NCBI RefSeq assembly: GCF_000317145.1
Contig: NC_019697.1
Span: forward strand, 4,166,886 to 4,230,885
Source: Chamaesiphon minutus PCC 6605
Lineage (GTDB): Bacteria > Cyanobacteriota > Cyanobacteriia > Cyanobacteriales > Chamaesiphonaceae
DNA: 64,000 nt
Direction of reading: 5' to 3'
This document shows positions 8,696 to 18,465 of this stretch, piece after piece (the first letter of the stretch is position 1; each line of letters opens with the position of its first letter). The position numbers were made by a program, and so were the translations under genes. The notes beneath the pieces are model-generated. The model ran no database searches. It was not told the DNA's origin and worked only from the letters and a program-made list of their open reading frames with translations.

Positions 8696-9685
8696 ATGGC
8701 AGAAACTCTATTTTTTAATGCCCTCCGTGCCGCGATCGATGAAGAAATGGCGCGGGATTCAGCGGTGATGGTGATGGGTGAAGATGTGGGCCATTATGGC
8801 GGTTCCTACAAAGTCACCAAAGATCTCTATAAAAAATATGGAGACTTGCGCGTTCTCGACACCCCGATCGCCGAAAATAGTTTTACGGGGATGGCTGTAG
8901 GTGCGGCCATGACCGGATTGCGACCAATTATTGAAGGGATGAATATGGGGTTTCTGCTCCTAGCCTTCAACCAGATTTCTAATAACGCAGGGATGTTACG
9001 TTATACCTCTGGGGGTAATTTTACGATTCCGTTAGTCATTCGCGGCCCTGGTGGCGTCGGCAGACAATTGGGTGCGGAGCATTCCCAACGTTTGGAAGCT
9101 TATTTCCAAGCAGTTCCTGGTTTGAAGATCGTCGCTTGTTCCACGCCGCACAATGCCAAAGGCTTGCTCAAATCGGCAATCAGAGACGAGAACCCCGTCT
9201 TATTCTTCGAGCATGTCTTGCTCTACAACCTCAAAGAAGACTTGCCCGATGAAGAATATTTACTCCCGCTAGACAAAGCCGAAATCGTGCGTCCTGGTAA
9301 AGATGTGACCGTACTGACTTACTCGCGGATGCGTCACCACTGCACCCAGGCAATGAAAACCTTGACAGATAAAGGTTCGGCTTGCGATCCAGAAATTATC
9401 GATCTAATTTCGCTCAAACCGTTAGATCTGGAGACAATTGGGGCATCTATTAAGAAGACGCATAAAGTAATTATCGTCGAAGAATGTATGCGGACGGGTG
9501 GCATCGGCGCAGAACTCGTTGCTTCCATCAACGACAACTTCTTTGACGAATTGGACGCACCCGTCCTGCGGATGTCGTCACAGGATATTCCGACTCCTTA
9601 TAATGGAAAGTTAGAATACCTCACAATTATTCAACCACCCCAGATCGCTGAAGCGATCGAAAAAATGGTTGCAGGCAAACTCTAA
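8696..9685 (+). CDS. pdhB: Pyruvate dehydrogenase E1 component, beta subunit
   Basis: 329 residues, the normal size for cyanobacterial Pdh[19 protein letters not shown] begins the pyrimidine-binding domain; [19 protein letters not shown] carries the conserved Glu that activates thiamine diphosphate; [18 protein letters not shown] and the C-terminal transketolase domain ([31 protein letters not shown]) follow. With the alpha subunit (not in this window) it decarboxylates pyruvate and feeds acetyl-CoA to fatty-acid synthesis and the TCA branch. The gene stands apart from other pdh genes, as is usual in cyanobacteria, and is followed by 286 bp before secD. Confidence 0.95.
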   Translation: MAETLFFNALRAAIDEEMARDSAVMVMGEDVGHYGGSYKVTKDLYKKYGDLRVLDTPIAENSFTGMAVGAAMTGLRPIIEGMNMGFLLLAFNQISNNAGMLRYTSGGNFTIPLVIRGPGGVGRQLGAEHSQRLEAYFQAVPGLKIVACSTPHNAKGLLKSAIRDENPVLFFEHVLLYNLKEDLPDEEYLLPLDKAEIVRPGKDVTVLTYSRMRHHCTQAMKTLTDKGSACDPEIIDLISLKPLDLETIGASIKKTHKVIIVEECMRTGGIGAELVASINDNFFDELDAPVLRMSSQDIPTPYNGKLEYLTIIQPPQIAEAIEKMVAGKL

Positions 9686-9900
9686 CTATGTTTCGTAGAT
9701 ATGGGCATGGGGAAAAACAGCGATTTGGCAATTTCCAGATCCTCGATCTCCCCTAACCCATAATGTCATTCTGGAGATTATTTAAACTAACTAAACTTTT
9801 TAATCAATACTTAGGTCTGACTCGATCGCTATAAAAACTTACAATCTTTGAGTAGTAAAAGTAATTTATTTTAAACAGTAGTATTGCTTGAAAGTATCAT

Positions 9901-9917
9901 GGTGGGAAGTGCCCACC
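9901..9917. repeat. REP palindrome of the GGTGGGCANTGCCCACC family
   Basis: GGTGGGAAGTGCCCACC lies in the 286-bp pdhB-secD gap. Similar palindromes are at 14317-14333, 15803-15819 and 42543-42559. Downstream of it, to 9970, are short CTATTCACTATCCA-type repeats that run up to the secD start. Confidence 0.7.
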
Positions 9918-9971
9918 TTACCATTAATAGTAATAACTATTCACTATTCACTATCCACTATTCACTAAATC

Positions 9972-11378
9972 ATGCAAAAACAGCGAGTTATTTTAGGCTT
10001 AATTTTAGTCTTAGTTATCGCTGCGATTACTTTGCTAGTCAACAAGCCGATGCGCTTGGGACTCGATCTGCAAGGCGGTTCGCAACTAACTATTCAAGTC
10101 AAACCAACTAAAGAGCGTCCGACGATCTCTGAAAATGATATCAATGCCGTTCAACGGGTGATTGAAAATCGGATCAATGGTTTGGGCGTATCGGAAGCTC
10201 TGATCCAATCGGCTGGTAACAACCAGATTTTGGTACAGTTACCTGGCGTCAACGATCCGCAACAGGCAGAACGAGTCCTCGGCGGTACCGCGCAACTCGA
10301 ATTTCGAGAACAGAAAGCTGGCACCGAAACCCAATTGGGCGTCGAACTAACCGTACTCAAAGACGCCAAAGACAAGCAAGCAGCCTTTAAAAAGTCTAAA
10401 TCCACGGACAAAGCCGCGATCTCCGAAAATCAAGCGACGATCGAAAAAGCTCAAGCTGAGATTAGCAAATTATTCAATCCTGCCGCAATCACAGGTAAAC
10501 AACTCACAGGCGCAAATCCATCGCCTGTAGGTGCTGGCTCGTGGGAAGTCGCGATCGAATTTGATAGTACTGGTGGCGATGCTTTTGCCAAGCTAACTAA
10601 AAACTTAGCCGGAACGGGTCGAGCGATCGGTGTTTTCTTAGATAATGACCCCATTAGTACCCCAACTGTCGGCCCGCAATTTGCCGCTACCGGGATTACT
10701 GGCGGTAAGGCTGTAATTACAGGTAACTTTACTACCGAAGCTGCTAACGATTTGGCCGTTCAACTCAGAGGTGGTTCGCTCCCCGTTCCTGTCGAAATTG
10801 TCGAAAACCGCACGGTTGGTGCGACATTGGGACGAGATAGCATTCAAAGCAGTATTTATGCTGGCATCGGCGGACTGATTTTAGTCGCAATTTTCATGGG
10901 TGTCTACTACCGCTTACCTGGGATCGTTGCGGACATTGCTTTGGTCATTTACACCATCATTTCTTTGGCCGCTTTTAATATTCTAGATGTCACCTTGACG
11001 CTGCCAGGGATTGCAGGGTTTATTCTGAGTATCGGGATGGCGATAGATGCCAACGTGCTGATCTTCGAGCGTACTCGTGAAGAACTCCAGACTGGTAAAA
11101 CGCTCTACAAGTCGGTAGAAGCTGGCTTTCACCGCGCTTTCGATAGTATTTGGGACGGTCAAGTCACTACCCTGATTTCCTGCGGTGCGTTATTCTTCCT
11201 CGGTTCGGGATTGGTGAAAGGATATGCTGTGACGTTGGGGGTTGGGGTGGCAATCAGTCTATTTACGTCTGTCACCTGTACCCGTACATTTCTCCTGTTA
11301 TTAGTATTAGGTTTTCCCGTCCTCCGTCAAAAAACTCAGTTTTTTGCCCCTAATGTTCCTAAATTAGTGACTAAGTAA
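9972..11378 (+). CDS. secD: Protein translocase subunit SecD
   Basis: 468 residues, shorter than the 615-residue E. coli protein, as in other cyanobacteria. One N-terminal membrane span ([18 protein letters not shown]), the D1 motif [15 protein letters not shown], a periplasmic/lumenal P1 domain, then five membrane segments from about residue 285 ([20 protein letters not shown]) with [27 protein letters not shown], the signature D4 region. With SecF it uses the proton gradient to pull exported proteins across the membrane. secF follows 128 bp downstream. Start ATG at 9972 is preceded by CTATTCACTAAATC with no Shine-Dalgarno sequence. Confidence 0.96.
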   Translation: MQKQRVILGLILVLVIAAITLLVNKPMRLGLDLQGGSQLTIQVKPTKERPTISENDINAVQRVIENRINGLGVSEALIQSAGNNQILVQLPGVNDPQQAERVLGGTAQLEFREQKAGTETQLGVELTVLKDAKDKQAAFKKSKSTDKAAISENQATIEKAQAEISKLFNPAAITGKQLTGANPSPVGAGSWEVAIEFDSTGGDAFAKLTKNLAGTGRAIGVFLDNDPISTPTVGPQFAATGITGGKAVITGNFTTEAANDLAVQLRGGSLPVPVEIVENRTVGATLGRDSIQSSIYAGIGGLILVAIFMGVYYRLPGIVADIALVIYTIISLAAFNILDVTLTLPGIAGFILSIGMAIDANVLIFERTREELQTGKTLYKSVEAGFHRAFDSIWDGQVTTLISCGALFFLGSGLVKGYAVTLGVGVAISLFTSVTCTRTFLLLLVLGFPVLRQKTQFFAPNVPKLVTK

Positions 11379-11383
11379 GACAG

Positions 11384-11506
11384 TTGGGAGTAAACAGTTG
11401 GGAGTCGGGAGTAAACAGTTGGCAGTCAAAAGCAGCAACTCCCCTCTCCCAACTCCCCTCTCCCAACTCCCAACTCCCAACTCACCTCCCCCAACTCCCA
11501 ACTCCC
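11384..11506. repeat. TTGGGAGT / CCAACTCCC short tandem repeats between secD and secF
   Basis: The first part (11388-11425) repeats CAGTTGGGAGT; the second part (11438-11506) is a run of CCAACTCCC units ending directly on the secF ATG. The two halves are inverted relative to each other and could form a long imperfect hairpin in the secDF mRNA. Confidence 0.75.
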
Positions 11507-12466
11507 ATGAGAAAATTCAGTGTTACTAAACAACGTAAATGGTGGTGGCTGCTCTCCAGTGCCGTGATTTTGGCAGGGATCGTATCGATGATCTTATCAT
11601 CGACAAATCCAGAGATTAATTCACCCTTACGGAGAGGCTTAGATTTTACAGGCGGTTCAAAATTACAATACGAATTAGACTGTTCGATTGCCGATAATTG
11701 TAAACCGATCGATATTGCAACCGTTCGCGAAATCGTCAAAAATCAAGGAATTGTCGAGCCAATTATTCAAGTAGTAGGTAAAGATTCGACAGGTTTATCG
11801 ATCCGCACCAAAGATCTAAAAGTTGAGGCTAGAACCAAGCTAGAAGCGGCTTTAAGTGAAAAACTTGGTAAATTCGATCCTCAGAAAACCCAAAATGATA
11901 CGGTTGGCCCTACTCTCGGTCAAGAATTATTTCAAAATGGCTTGATTGCGATATTTTTATCGTTTGGTTTGATTTTAGCGTATCTAACCTTCCGCTTCAA
12001 ATTTGATTATGCTTTCTTTGCCTTTGTGGCTCTATTCCATGACGTATTTGTCACTACGGGAATTTTCTCAATTTTAGGTCTAGTTAATGGCGTCGAAGTT
12101 GATAGTCTGTTTGTCGTCGGTCTGTTGACAATTATCGGGTTTTCTGTTAACGACACGGTAGTTATTTACGATCGAATTCGTGAAGTGATTAGTATCAATC
12201 CCGACCAACCGATCGATAAAATCGTAGACGATGCCGTCAATCAAACCATGTCTCGATCGCTCAATACTACCTTTACGGTGCTCCTGACATTATTCTCGAT
12301 TTTCTTCTTTGGTGGCGATACCCTCAAGAACTTTGCGCTGTGCTTAATTATTGGATTCACCGCTGGAGCCTATTCCAGCATCTTTATTGCTAGTACTCTG
12401 TTTGCTTGGTGGCGCGAACGTCATCCAACCACACCCACAGCCTCAGCAATAAGTTCTGAATCTTAG
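11507..12466 (+). CDS. secF: Protein translocase subunit SecF
   Basis: 319 residues. N-terminal span ([19 protein letters not shown]), [17 protein letters not shown] (the FTGG motif of D1), a short periplasmic domain, then five spans with [24 protein letters not shown], the SecF counterpart of SecD's D4 motif. SecD partner immediately upstream and on the same strand. A longer reading from 11384 would translate the CCAACTCCC repeats as a Pro/Ser/Gln tail, so ATG 11507 ([13 protein letters not shown]) is chosen. There is no purine-rich ribosome-binding site; the start directly follows the repeat array. Confidence 0.95.
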   Translation: MRKFSVTKQRKWWWLLSSAVILAGIVSMILSSTNPEINSPLRRGLDFTGGSKLQYELDCSIADNCKPIDIATVREIVKNQGIVEPIIQVVGKDSTGLSIRTKDLKVEARTKLEAALSEKLGKFDPQKTQNDTVGPTLGQELFQNGLIAIFLSFGLILAYLTFRFKFDYAFFAFVALFHDVFVTTGIFSILGLVNGVEVDSLFVVGLLTIIGFSVNDTVVIYDRIREVISINPDQPIDKIVDDAVNQTMSRSLNTTFTVLLTLFSIFFFGGDTLKNFALCLIIGFTAGAYSSIFIASTLFAWWRERHPTTPTASAISSES

Positions 12467-12480
12467 CAGACAATTACTAT

Positions 12481-12903
12481 ATGTCTAGAGTCAATCCTTC
12501 AGAACATTCAACCTCGCCAGCAGATCTCGACAGTCAACTCGATCCAACTTTTAAAAACCAAATCGATCGTCTCTACAGTCTGACTGTATATGCCAGGTGG
12601 TTTGTCATCATCCTGTTGTGGTTGACTATCGGTGCTTATAGCTTGTGGGAATTACGTTATCCTATAAGTCTGATCCAAGAATATTTTACGTGGGCTGCGG
12701 TCAAGTATGGCCTAGCCTTTCAACCGATTCCAGCTTTTGGCTTGGCTGTGTGCGTGGGCATGACGACTGGTACTTTGGTTTGGCAAAGTCGCAATCTCAT
12801 TTGGGGTATACCCAAGAAAGATCGGCAACAATTAGCCAAGCAAGTCCGCCAGATTCGCCAGCAAGGTAGTTCTCATCCTTTATGGAAATGGGTAGTAAAA
12901 TAA
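12481..12903 (+). CDS. Conserved cyanobacterial two-span membrane protein
   Basis: 140 residues, not assigned to a named family. A hydrophilic N-terminus of about 40 residues rich in Ser/Asp/Pro is followed by two membrane segments, ARWFVIILLWLTIGAYSLW (about 38-56) and IPAFGLAVCVGMTTGTLVW (about 81-99), then a basic cytoplasmic tail (KKDRQQLAKQVRQIRQQG). It starts 14 bp after secF and is probably cotranscribed with secDF. The basic tail and position could suggest an accessory role at the membrane, but that is inference only. Confidence 0.7.
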   Translation: MSRVNPSEHSTSPADLDSQLDPTFKNQIDRLYSLTVYARWFVIILLWLTIGAYSLWELRYPISLIQEYFTWAAVKYGLAFQPIPAFGLAVCVGMTTGTLVWQSRNLIWGIPKKDRQQLAKQVRQIRQQGSSHPLWKWVVK

Positions 12904-12986
12904 ATTGATAATTGATGGTCGGTCGTGAATGGTTTCAATAATCGGCGTTGCTTAAAAAATAAATCATGGCTTAGCCACTAAACCTC

Positions 12987-14297
12987 ATGCAATCTCCAAC
13001 CTTAGACTCCCAGCATCCTCCAGAACCCAAGCTGATCGATGCTTGCGTGCATTGTGGCTTTTGTCTGTCTACGTGCCCTAGCTATCGCGTTTTGGGGACA
13101 GAAATGGATTCGCCCCGGGGACGAGTCTATTTGATGGATGCGCTCAACGAGGGTGAAATCGACCTCACCCCTGCGGTTGTCAGTCATTTCGATAGTTGCT
13201 TGGGTTGTTTGGCTTGTACCACCACCTGTCCGTCAGGAGTGCAGTATGACAAATTAATTGCCTCAATGCGTCCTCAAATCGAACGCAACCATCGACGTCC
13301 GCTCGTCGAACGGTTGTATCGACAGTTTATTTTTGGGCTATTTCCTTATCCCAATCGGCTGCGCCTGTTACTAATTCCGTTATTTATCTATCAGAAACTC
13401 GGCTTACAAAAACTCGTCCGCCAAACTGGCATCGTTGAAAAAGTTTCGCCCCATTTAGCGGGTATGGAGTCCAATCTCCCCGAACTATCCCTGAGTACAT
13501 TTCAAGATACCTTACCCGAACTCATTCCCGCCCAAGGCAAGCAGAGATATCGCGTGGGGATGATTCTAGGCTGCGTGCAGCGGCTATTTTTCGATCGCGT
13601 GAATCAGGCTACAGTGAGAGTGCTAACCACCAATGGTTGCGAAATTGTGGTTCCACCCATTCAAGGCTGTTGTGCCGCGCTCCCGCACCATCAAGGGCAA
13701 GAAGAACAAGCCAAAACCCTTGCCAGACAGATGATCGATACTTTTGCCAATACCAACGTCGATGCCATTATTATCAATGCTGCTGGCTGCGGACACACAT
13801 TAAAAGAATACGGCGAATTACTCCAAGACGATCCTGAATATGCCCAAAAAGCGATCGATTTTGCTGCCAAAGTTAAAGATGTCCAAGAATTTCTCGCTGA
13901 CATCAAGCTGACAACGCAACTGTCGCCGATTTCGACCGCACCACTTAAGCTAGTTTATCAAGATGCCTGCCACTTATTGCACGGGCAAAAAATTAGCGTC
14001 CAACCGCGCCAATTGCTCAAACAAATTCCCAACGTTACCCTTACCGAACCATTAGATGCGGCTTTATGCTGCGGTAGTGCTGGCGTTTATAATATGCTCC
14101 AGCCAGAGACAGCCAACGAACTCGGCTCTCAAAAAGTGCGTAACTTAGTCAATACCGGAGCGACGATTATCGCCTCGGCAAATCCCGGCTGTACGCTCCA
14201 AATTGCCAAACATTTAGAACTTCAAGGTCATCAGACTAAAATTCTACACCCGATCGAGCTGTTGGATTTATCGATTAGAGGTATTCAAGTTAGTTAG
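12987..14297 (+). CDS. glcF: Glycolate oxidase iron-sulfur subunit
   Basis: 436 residues. Two 4Fe-4S ferredoxin motifs near the N-terminus: CVHCGFCLSTCPSY (about 20-33) and CLGCLACTTTCPSG (about 71-84). Two CCG domains follow, with CVQRLFFDRVN, GCCAALPHHQG, YQDACHLLHGQ and CCGSAGVYN, which bind a further non-cubane cluster in this family. GlcF passes electrons from the GlcD/GlcE glycolate dehydrogenase and so takes part in photorespiratory glycolate recycling. GlcD/E are not nearby. An 83-bp gap separates it from the preceding gene. A REP palindrome lies downstream at 14317-14333. Confidence 0.92.
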   Translation: MQSPTLDSQHPPEPKLIDACVHCGFCLSTCPSYRVLGTEMDSPRGRVYLMDALNEGEIDLTPAVVSHFDSCLGCLACTTTCPSGVQYDKLIASMRPQIERNHRRPLVERLYRQFIFGLFPYPNRLRLLLIPLFIYQKLGLQKLVRQTGIVEKVSPHLAGMESNLPELSLSTFQDTLPELIPAQGKQRYRVGMILGCVQRLFFDRVNQATVRVLTTNGCEIVVPPIQGCCAALPHHQGQEEQAKTLARQMIDTFANTNVDAIIINAAGCGHTLKEYGELLQDDPEYAQKAIDFAAKVKDVQEFLADIKLTTQLSPISTAPLKLVYQDACHLLHGQKISVQPRQLLKQIPNVTLTEPLDAALCCGSAGVYNMLQPETANELGSQKVRNLVNTGATIIASANPGCTLQIAKHLELQGHQTKILHPIELLDLSIRGIQVS

Positions 14298-14316
14298 AAC
14301 GTTCTGAAACCTAGAT

Positions 14317-14333
14317 GGTGGGCAGTGCCCACC
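14317..14333. repeat. REP palindrome GGTGGGCAGTGCCCACC
   Basis: Perfect 17-bp palindrome between glcF and the insertion sequence. A second, diverged copy (15803-15819) sits just beyond the other end of the insertion sequence. Confidence 0.75.
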
Positions 14334-14367
14334 CTACTTTTGATTTTGCTTTAGTCTGAAATCTAAA

Positions 14368-15794
14368 TCAGCAATTCCAAATTCAAAAATCTAGGAAGAG
14401 TTGGCGACCAGAGTGGAAGCCGAGCCGTAAAGCATGAAATCAATCAAAGAAGGCCAACTCTCAAAGAGTAAATATTTGGTAAGACTGAGGATATCTTGAA
14501 AAAAGCCTTTACGAGTAACACGCTTGAGACGAATCTGTCCATATGCAAGATCTGTTAAATGCAAAACAGTGTGAAAAAGGAATGCCAACAGGTTCAGCGT
14601 CAATAAACAAGCAGCTAAATGCTGCTGACCATGCCCAAAGTTATGCTCCAGATGATATCCCTTTGTTTTGAGCACATTATGATTTTCATTTTCGGTCTTC
14701 CAACGACATCGACCAGCCGCAGCAACCAGAGGTACGCTCTGTTCGTTTAATTCATGGCGGGTAATAAATGAATTTTCATATAATATTTCTCCATCTGATT
14801 GGCGGGTATGGATTAGTTTACACCAATTGACCTTCATTGCTGGCTGGGAGTCCCTTAGAGGAATTCCATTCACATATTGATAGCTATATAATTCGCTTGA
14901 ATTGCTGTTCCACTGTTTCACTTCTAGCTTTTTCACCTCGCCAATACCATCCAAGTATTTCAACCAATCATAAACAGCAGTATGAGACGTTTCTAAACAG
15001 GTAAAGATAAAGTTCATTCCCGACGCTATCACCTGTTCACACATTGGTTGGTGACTGTAGAGGCCATCTCCGAGTAGAGTGATTGCTTGTCCTTGGAATT
15101 CTGGGGCATGAGTTTTGAGCCATCGTTTAGCTGCTGCCACTTCGCAGTCCTGCTTCTGGTGACCATCTTGAGGTGTGATGAATTCTGGAGCTAAGGAAAT
15201 TACTTGAGATTGCCCAGGCGCAACTATTACAGGCAAAATGGCACTGTGGAAGTAAGTTACTGTGCCATTTTTGTGGGTACGGCTCGAACAGCATTTACAG
15301 TTGAGTTTGTGCGAGTCAAAATACTGAGTTCCATCCAGCGCAACTAGTAATCCACCGAGATATTCAAACGGTTTCAAGTGACCTTCTCGTCTTAAAGACT
15401 GATAGACGTGATTGAATACTCCAAATAGTGCTGTGGCTGAAATTTCATCCAGGATATTCCGAATTTGCGGCACTGTTGGGATTTTAATCATGCCAAACAG
15501 TGTCTGAGCATTGCTTTTGCCCTGATTGCTATTCATGTGCCGCTGATGTTCTAAAAAGGATTCGCTTTGCATGAAAAACATCGAAAATGCTCCCAACACA
15601 GCATCTCTGATGGTGTATTTAGTGCCATTGCTGGCAAGGCGCGGATCTTTCATCTGAAGAATTGCTCGGTTCAGATAGACTATCAATACCCCAAAACTCA
15701 GCTTCATTGGCTCCATTCTGCTTCTCTTTTTGAAGTCTCTCTATTCTCCTGCTCACCCTACCAAGTTGTCAAAATCTGAATTTGGAATTGCTGA
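14368..15794 (-). mobile_element. Insertion sequence, 1427 bp, complete with 7-bp target duplication
   Basis: Terminal inverted repeats TCAGCAATTCCAAATTC (14368-14384) and GAATTTGGAATTGCTGA (15778-15794) match perfectly over 17 bp. The flanks carry the direct repeat ATCTAAA (14361-14367 and 15795-15801). One transposase gene fills the element. Intact ends, an intact ORF and an unmutated target duplication point to a recent, possibly still mobile copy. Removing it and one repeat leaves ...CTGAAATCTAAATGGTGGACATT..., a plain intergenic region with a REP palindrome 8 bp away. Confidence 0.9.
14391..15716 (-). CDS. DDE transposase
   Basis: 441 residues filling the element at 14368-15794. The DDE triad is visible in an RNase-H fold of IS4-superfamily type: Asp in LLVALDGTQYFDS, Asp in AITLLGDGLYSHQ, and Glu in RCRWKTENENHNVLK, followed by the long helix. 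A Cys-rich insert KLNCKCCSSRTHKNG lies between the first two acidic residues. The overall organisation is like transposases filed as ISNCY or IS4-like; I cannot assign the family with certainty. The last codons lie 7 bp from the left inverted repeat. Confidence 0.9.
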   Translation of the reverse strand: MEPMKLSFGVLIVYLNRAILQMKDPRLASNGTKYTIRDAVLGAFSMFFMQSESFLEHQRHMNSNQGKSNAQTLFGMIKIPTVPQIRNILDEISATALFGVFNHVYQSLRREGHLKPFEYLGGLLVALDGTQYFDSHKLNCKCCSSRTHKNGTVTYFHSAILPVIVAPGQSQVISLAPEFITPQDGHQKQDCEVAAAKRWLKTHAPEFQGQAITLLGDGLYSHQPMCEQVIASGMNFIFTCLETSHTAVYDWLKYLDGIGEVKKLEVKQWNSNSSELYSYQYVNGIPLRDSQPAMKVNWCKLIHTRQSDGEILYENSFITRHELNEQSVPLVAAAGRCRWKTENENHNVLKTKGYHLEHNFGHGQQHLAACLLTLNLLAFLFHTVLHLTDLAYGQIRLKRVTRKGFFQDILSLTKYLLFESWPSLIDFMLYGSASTLVANSS

Positions 15795-15802
15795 ATCTAA
15801 AT

Positions 15803-15893
15803 GGTGGACATTGCCCACCCCACTACTTGAGATATAATCTGTGGTCTAAAGTGGGTTTTACTAGTCCGCGTAGGCGGACTTTGCATCACTAGC
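15803..15893. repeat. REP palindrome and TAGTCCGCGTAGGCGGACT hairpin repeat
   Basis: 15803-15819 is a diverged REP palindrome (GGTGGACATTGCCCACC). 15862-15893 is a 32-bp unit with the hairpin AGTCCGCGTAGGCGGACT followed by TTGCATCACTAGC; an identical 32-mer is present at 51499-51530. It lies just past the 3' end of the leftward glycosyltransferase gene and may act as its transcription end. Confidence 0.75.
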
Positions 15894-15912
15894 AACGATT
15901 TCAGTTGTGCTG

Positions 15913-17343
15913 CTAAATCCAATTAAAAATCCAAAAGTCCCACAGCCGCCAACTCAAAGCCGAAGTTTCGATCGGTAATCCTAAATAAATCGGCAACCAA
16001 AAGATAAAACTAGCCACAATACTAAAAATTGTGGTAATGCCAACTCCTCGCCAAATTTGGGAATTACTGCGCAACCACACATCGACAAACCAAGCTAAAC
16101 CCATCACTGCAAATACGATCGCACCCATGTAGTGATAAATATATAAGCAGCGCGTAACTCTTACCCAAGGTAATAAGTTAGCTACATAGTTAATTAAAAC
16201 AAATAAGGGTACACTCAAATAATTAAGATTGATTTCTCGAATCGGTGCCAATACCGCCCGCTCGATCTTGAGTCTATTAACAATTAACCAAGGACTTTTA
16301 ACAATTACCCAGAGCGAACCGAAAATTGCTAGTAATGCGAACCACCATAATAGTGGATTGCCCATCGCATGGACATCATAGTAAAAATTTGGTTTGTACT
16401 GTTTGAAATAATAAGCCAACGGACGCATTAATAACGGCCAAGTATACCAATTCGCACAATAAGGATGGACGCCAGTTCCATTTTTAATTTGTTCGTGATA
16501 ATTGAGAATTGCCCACTGCACGCCGATGAAATTAGGTTCGGGATTTTGAATAAGATGGGGAATCCATAATAAACTATAGGTAGCCAGCGGCACGATCGCT
16601 AAATAGAACGCGATTTCAATTAATTTAATCTTCGCCAATCGATCGATTAATGAATTCGAGATTGCAACATCTTGTCGATCGAATTTAATTAGTTTCCAAA
16701 TTATGGCGATCGCGAGTAGTAGATAGATGCCGAGTAAAAACCACAAGCCATTCCATTTACAAGCAACTGATGCTCCAAAAGAGATGCCAGCACCGAGCAT
16801 CAATAAGATATGACTAGTTCCCACTTTATTGCTAGCCATTAATAATAATAATTGACCTAATAACCCAAAGAAAACTAGATAAATATTATTTAATGCATAG
16901 CGAGAATCAACTAAAAATAGTCCGTCTAAACTAATAAATAAGGTTGCTAAAAAAACAAAGCTAAGTCTCTGGTTTAATTGATAAGCTAATCCAGCAACTA
17001 CAGGTGGAATTAAGGAACCAAATAGGGCATTCATCCACCGATAGCTGAATGTCGAATGTAGCGAACCAGTAAGCATGTTGGTAGTATCTTGTCCGATCGG
17101 TAAGCGATCGCCGATCCAAATTCCGATGGCAATTAAATATTGACTTAGTGGTGGATGTGAGTTGAAAAACTTAGTGTTAGTGAGATAATTATTGGCAAAT
17201 TTAGCATAATAAACTTCATCGAATACAAGGACATTAAATCTCCCCAATCCCCAAAACCGCAGACCGATCGATACTATAAATACACCAACAATTCCAATAA
17301 TTGCGTATTTTTTATACTGTTCTGTATCTAATTTCGATAGCAT
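15913..17343 (-). CDS. Family-39 phospholipid carrier-dependent glycosyltransferase (PMT-like)
   Basis: 476 residues with about ten membrane segments. After the first span the sequence has LVFDEVYYAKFANNYL and FFNSHPPLSQYLIAIGIW; the DE pair in the first extracytoplasmic loop and the HPPL motif are hallmarks of protein O-mannosyltransferase (GT39) enzymes. The family takes sugars from polyprenyl phosphate and adds them to exported proteins or lipid A. The loop ending YCANWYTWPLLMRPLAYYF also matches PMT proteins. In cyanobacteria the acceptor is not established. It is transcribed leftward, monocistronic by appearance, with the duplicated repeat zone upstream. Confidence 0.85.
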   Translation of the reverse strand: MLSKLDTEQYKKYAIIGIVGVFIVSIGLRFWGLGRFNVLVFDEVYYAKFANNYLTNTKFFNSHPPLSQYLIAIGIWIGDRLPIGQDTTNMLTGSLHSTFSYRWMNALFGSLIPPVVAGLAYQLNQRLSFVFLATLFISLDGLFLVDSRYALNNIYLVFFGLLGQLLLLMASNKVGTSHILLMLGAGISFGASVACKWNGLWFLLGIYLLLAIAIIWKLIKFDRQDVAISNSLIDRLAKIKLIEIAFYLAIVPLATYSLLWIPHLIQNPEPNFIGVQWAILNYHEQIKNGTGVHPYCANWYTWPLLMRPLAYYFKQYKPNFYYDVHAMGNPLLWWFALLAIFGSLWVIVKSPWLIVNRLKIERAVLAPIREINLNYLSVPLFVLINYVANLLPWVRVTRCLYIYHYMGAIVFAVMGLAWFVDVWLRSNSQIWRGVGITTIFSIVASFIFWLPIYLGLPIETSALSWRLWDFWIFNWI

Positions 17344-17385
17344 GTAAATTGCTTGCTAATAAGCTGTACGCAGTGCTAATTTAAA

Positions 17386-17700
17386 AATTGAGCTAGACCT
17401 CTATCTTGACAATTGGTATACTCATTCGCTCCGCTCGACAGCTAAATCGCTTGGCGATGAGATGTTGAAGGTAATGATTGAAATATCGATCTATACTTCC
17501 GTCTTGACAATTACTATACTCATAATCTTGTTACTTGACTACCAATCGGAACTACCGATCTAAATGCGAACGATCGAGGTAAATGAGCTGTTGGCGGTGT
17601 TGTTTGAAATATCGATCTATACTTCCGTCTTGACGATCGCTATACTCATCGCTCTTGTTATTTAACTACTAACCGCATCTATCGATTTAAAGGCAAATGG
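17386..17700. repeat. Partial tandem duplication of the 3' end of the DUF3153 gene
   Basis: The segment from about 17606, which includes the last codons of the DUF3153 gene, is repeated at 17480-17576 with period 126 bp. Both copies share GAAATATCGATCTATACTTC, CGTCTTGAC, TATACTCAT, CTTGTTA and a diverged copy of the C-terminal codons. A third, weaker copy of the TCTTGACAATT...TATACTCAT core starts at 17404. The extra copies contain no ORF. TTGACA and TATACT are present in each copy but are only 5 bp apart and are not a promoter. Confidence 0.75.
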
Positions 17701-18465
17701 CCAAGGTAGTTGACGATATTTGAAATAATATCCAGCTAAACTAATCAGACTAATAATCAAACCACCGATCGCTAGCGGGTTGGGCAACCAAAATATGGCT
17801 TCGATCCGATCGATCTGTCCGGGTTTAAGTTGCCAAATTGTCTGGTTGTGGAGCTTTTTAACACTGGTAATGTTACTCGTTAGCTCGCCACTTTTTACGC
17901 CCCAAGGACTTTGAATGCTAAAGTTAAGCTCGACTGAATTATCTGCTGCTACCGATACTTTGGGATCTGTTGACGCGATCGATAGGGAACGCAAGTCGAT
18001 ATCGTAGATGAGATGATTTCTGACGGCAAGTAATAAGTTAATGCGATCGATTGTCATGTGCGATTTCAAATTTGTCTGCGATTGAGTGTCGCTAGCTGAG
18101 GGATTGAAGTATCGATCGATCTTGGCAATTAATTCTTGGGAATTATTAAATGGAATGATTACTTTTAGTTCGCGATCGTTGAGATGTTCGATTCGACCTT
18201 GTGCTTGGATCGTTCGTCGCTCGATGCTATCGACCCATTTTTTAACTGCATCCTGACTAAAGCTATGTAAGCGATCTCCAAGTTGAATGCGTTCGACAAT
18301 TTCGCCATCGTTAAGACTAGAAAAATTGATACTAGTATCGTATTTGACACAGCCAGATAACACGATCGCCAGCAGCAAATATCCGATCGCCAAATGGCGA
18401 CCGACCGGACTGAGTAACCGATTGGCAAGTTTGGCTACTTTATCTTTATCAATTTGAATTTTCAT
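17662..18465 (-). CDS. DUF3153 membrane lipoprotein
   Basis: 267 residues. The N-terminal hydrophobic segment ends in LAIVLSGC, a lipobox with Cys at about 39, so the protein is probably lipid-anchored. KYDTSINFSSLNDGEIVERI opens a DUF3153 domain that reaches IQSPWGVKSGELTSN. A C-terminal membrane span (LAIGGLIISLISLAGYYF) and a short basic tail end the protein. The family is almost confined to cyanobacteria and has no known function. ATG at 18465 is preceded by a good GAGGAAAA ribosome-binding site. Its 3' end has been copied downstream (see 17386-17700). Confidence 0.8.
   Translation of the reverse strand: MKIQIDKDKVAKLANRLLSPVGRHLAIGYLLLAIVLSGCVKYDTSINFSSLNDGEIVERIQLGDRLHSFSQDAVKKWVDSIERRTIQAQGRIEHLNDRELKVIIPFNNSQELIAKIDRYFNPSASDTQSQTNLKSHMTIDRINLLLAVRNHLIYDIDLRSLSIASTDPKVSVAADNSVELNFSIQSPWGVKSGELTSNITSVKKLHNQTIWQLKPGQIDRIEAIFWLPNPLAIGGLIISLISLAGYYFKYRQLPWPFAFKSIDAVSS

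Noticed and set aside
17404-17650. TTGACA ... TATACT as tandem promoters
   Set aside because: The two boxes are only about 5 bp apart in each copy, too close for sigma-70.
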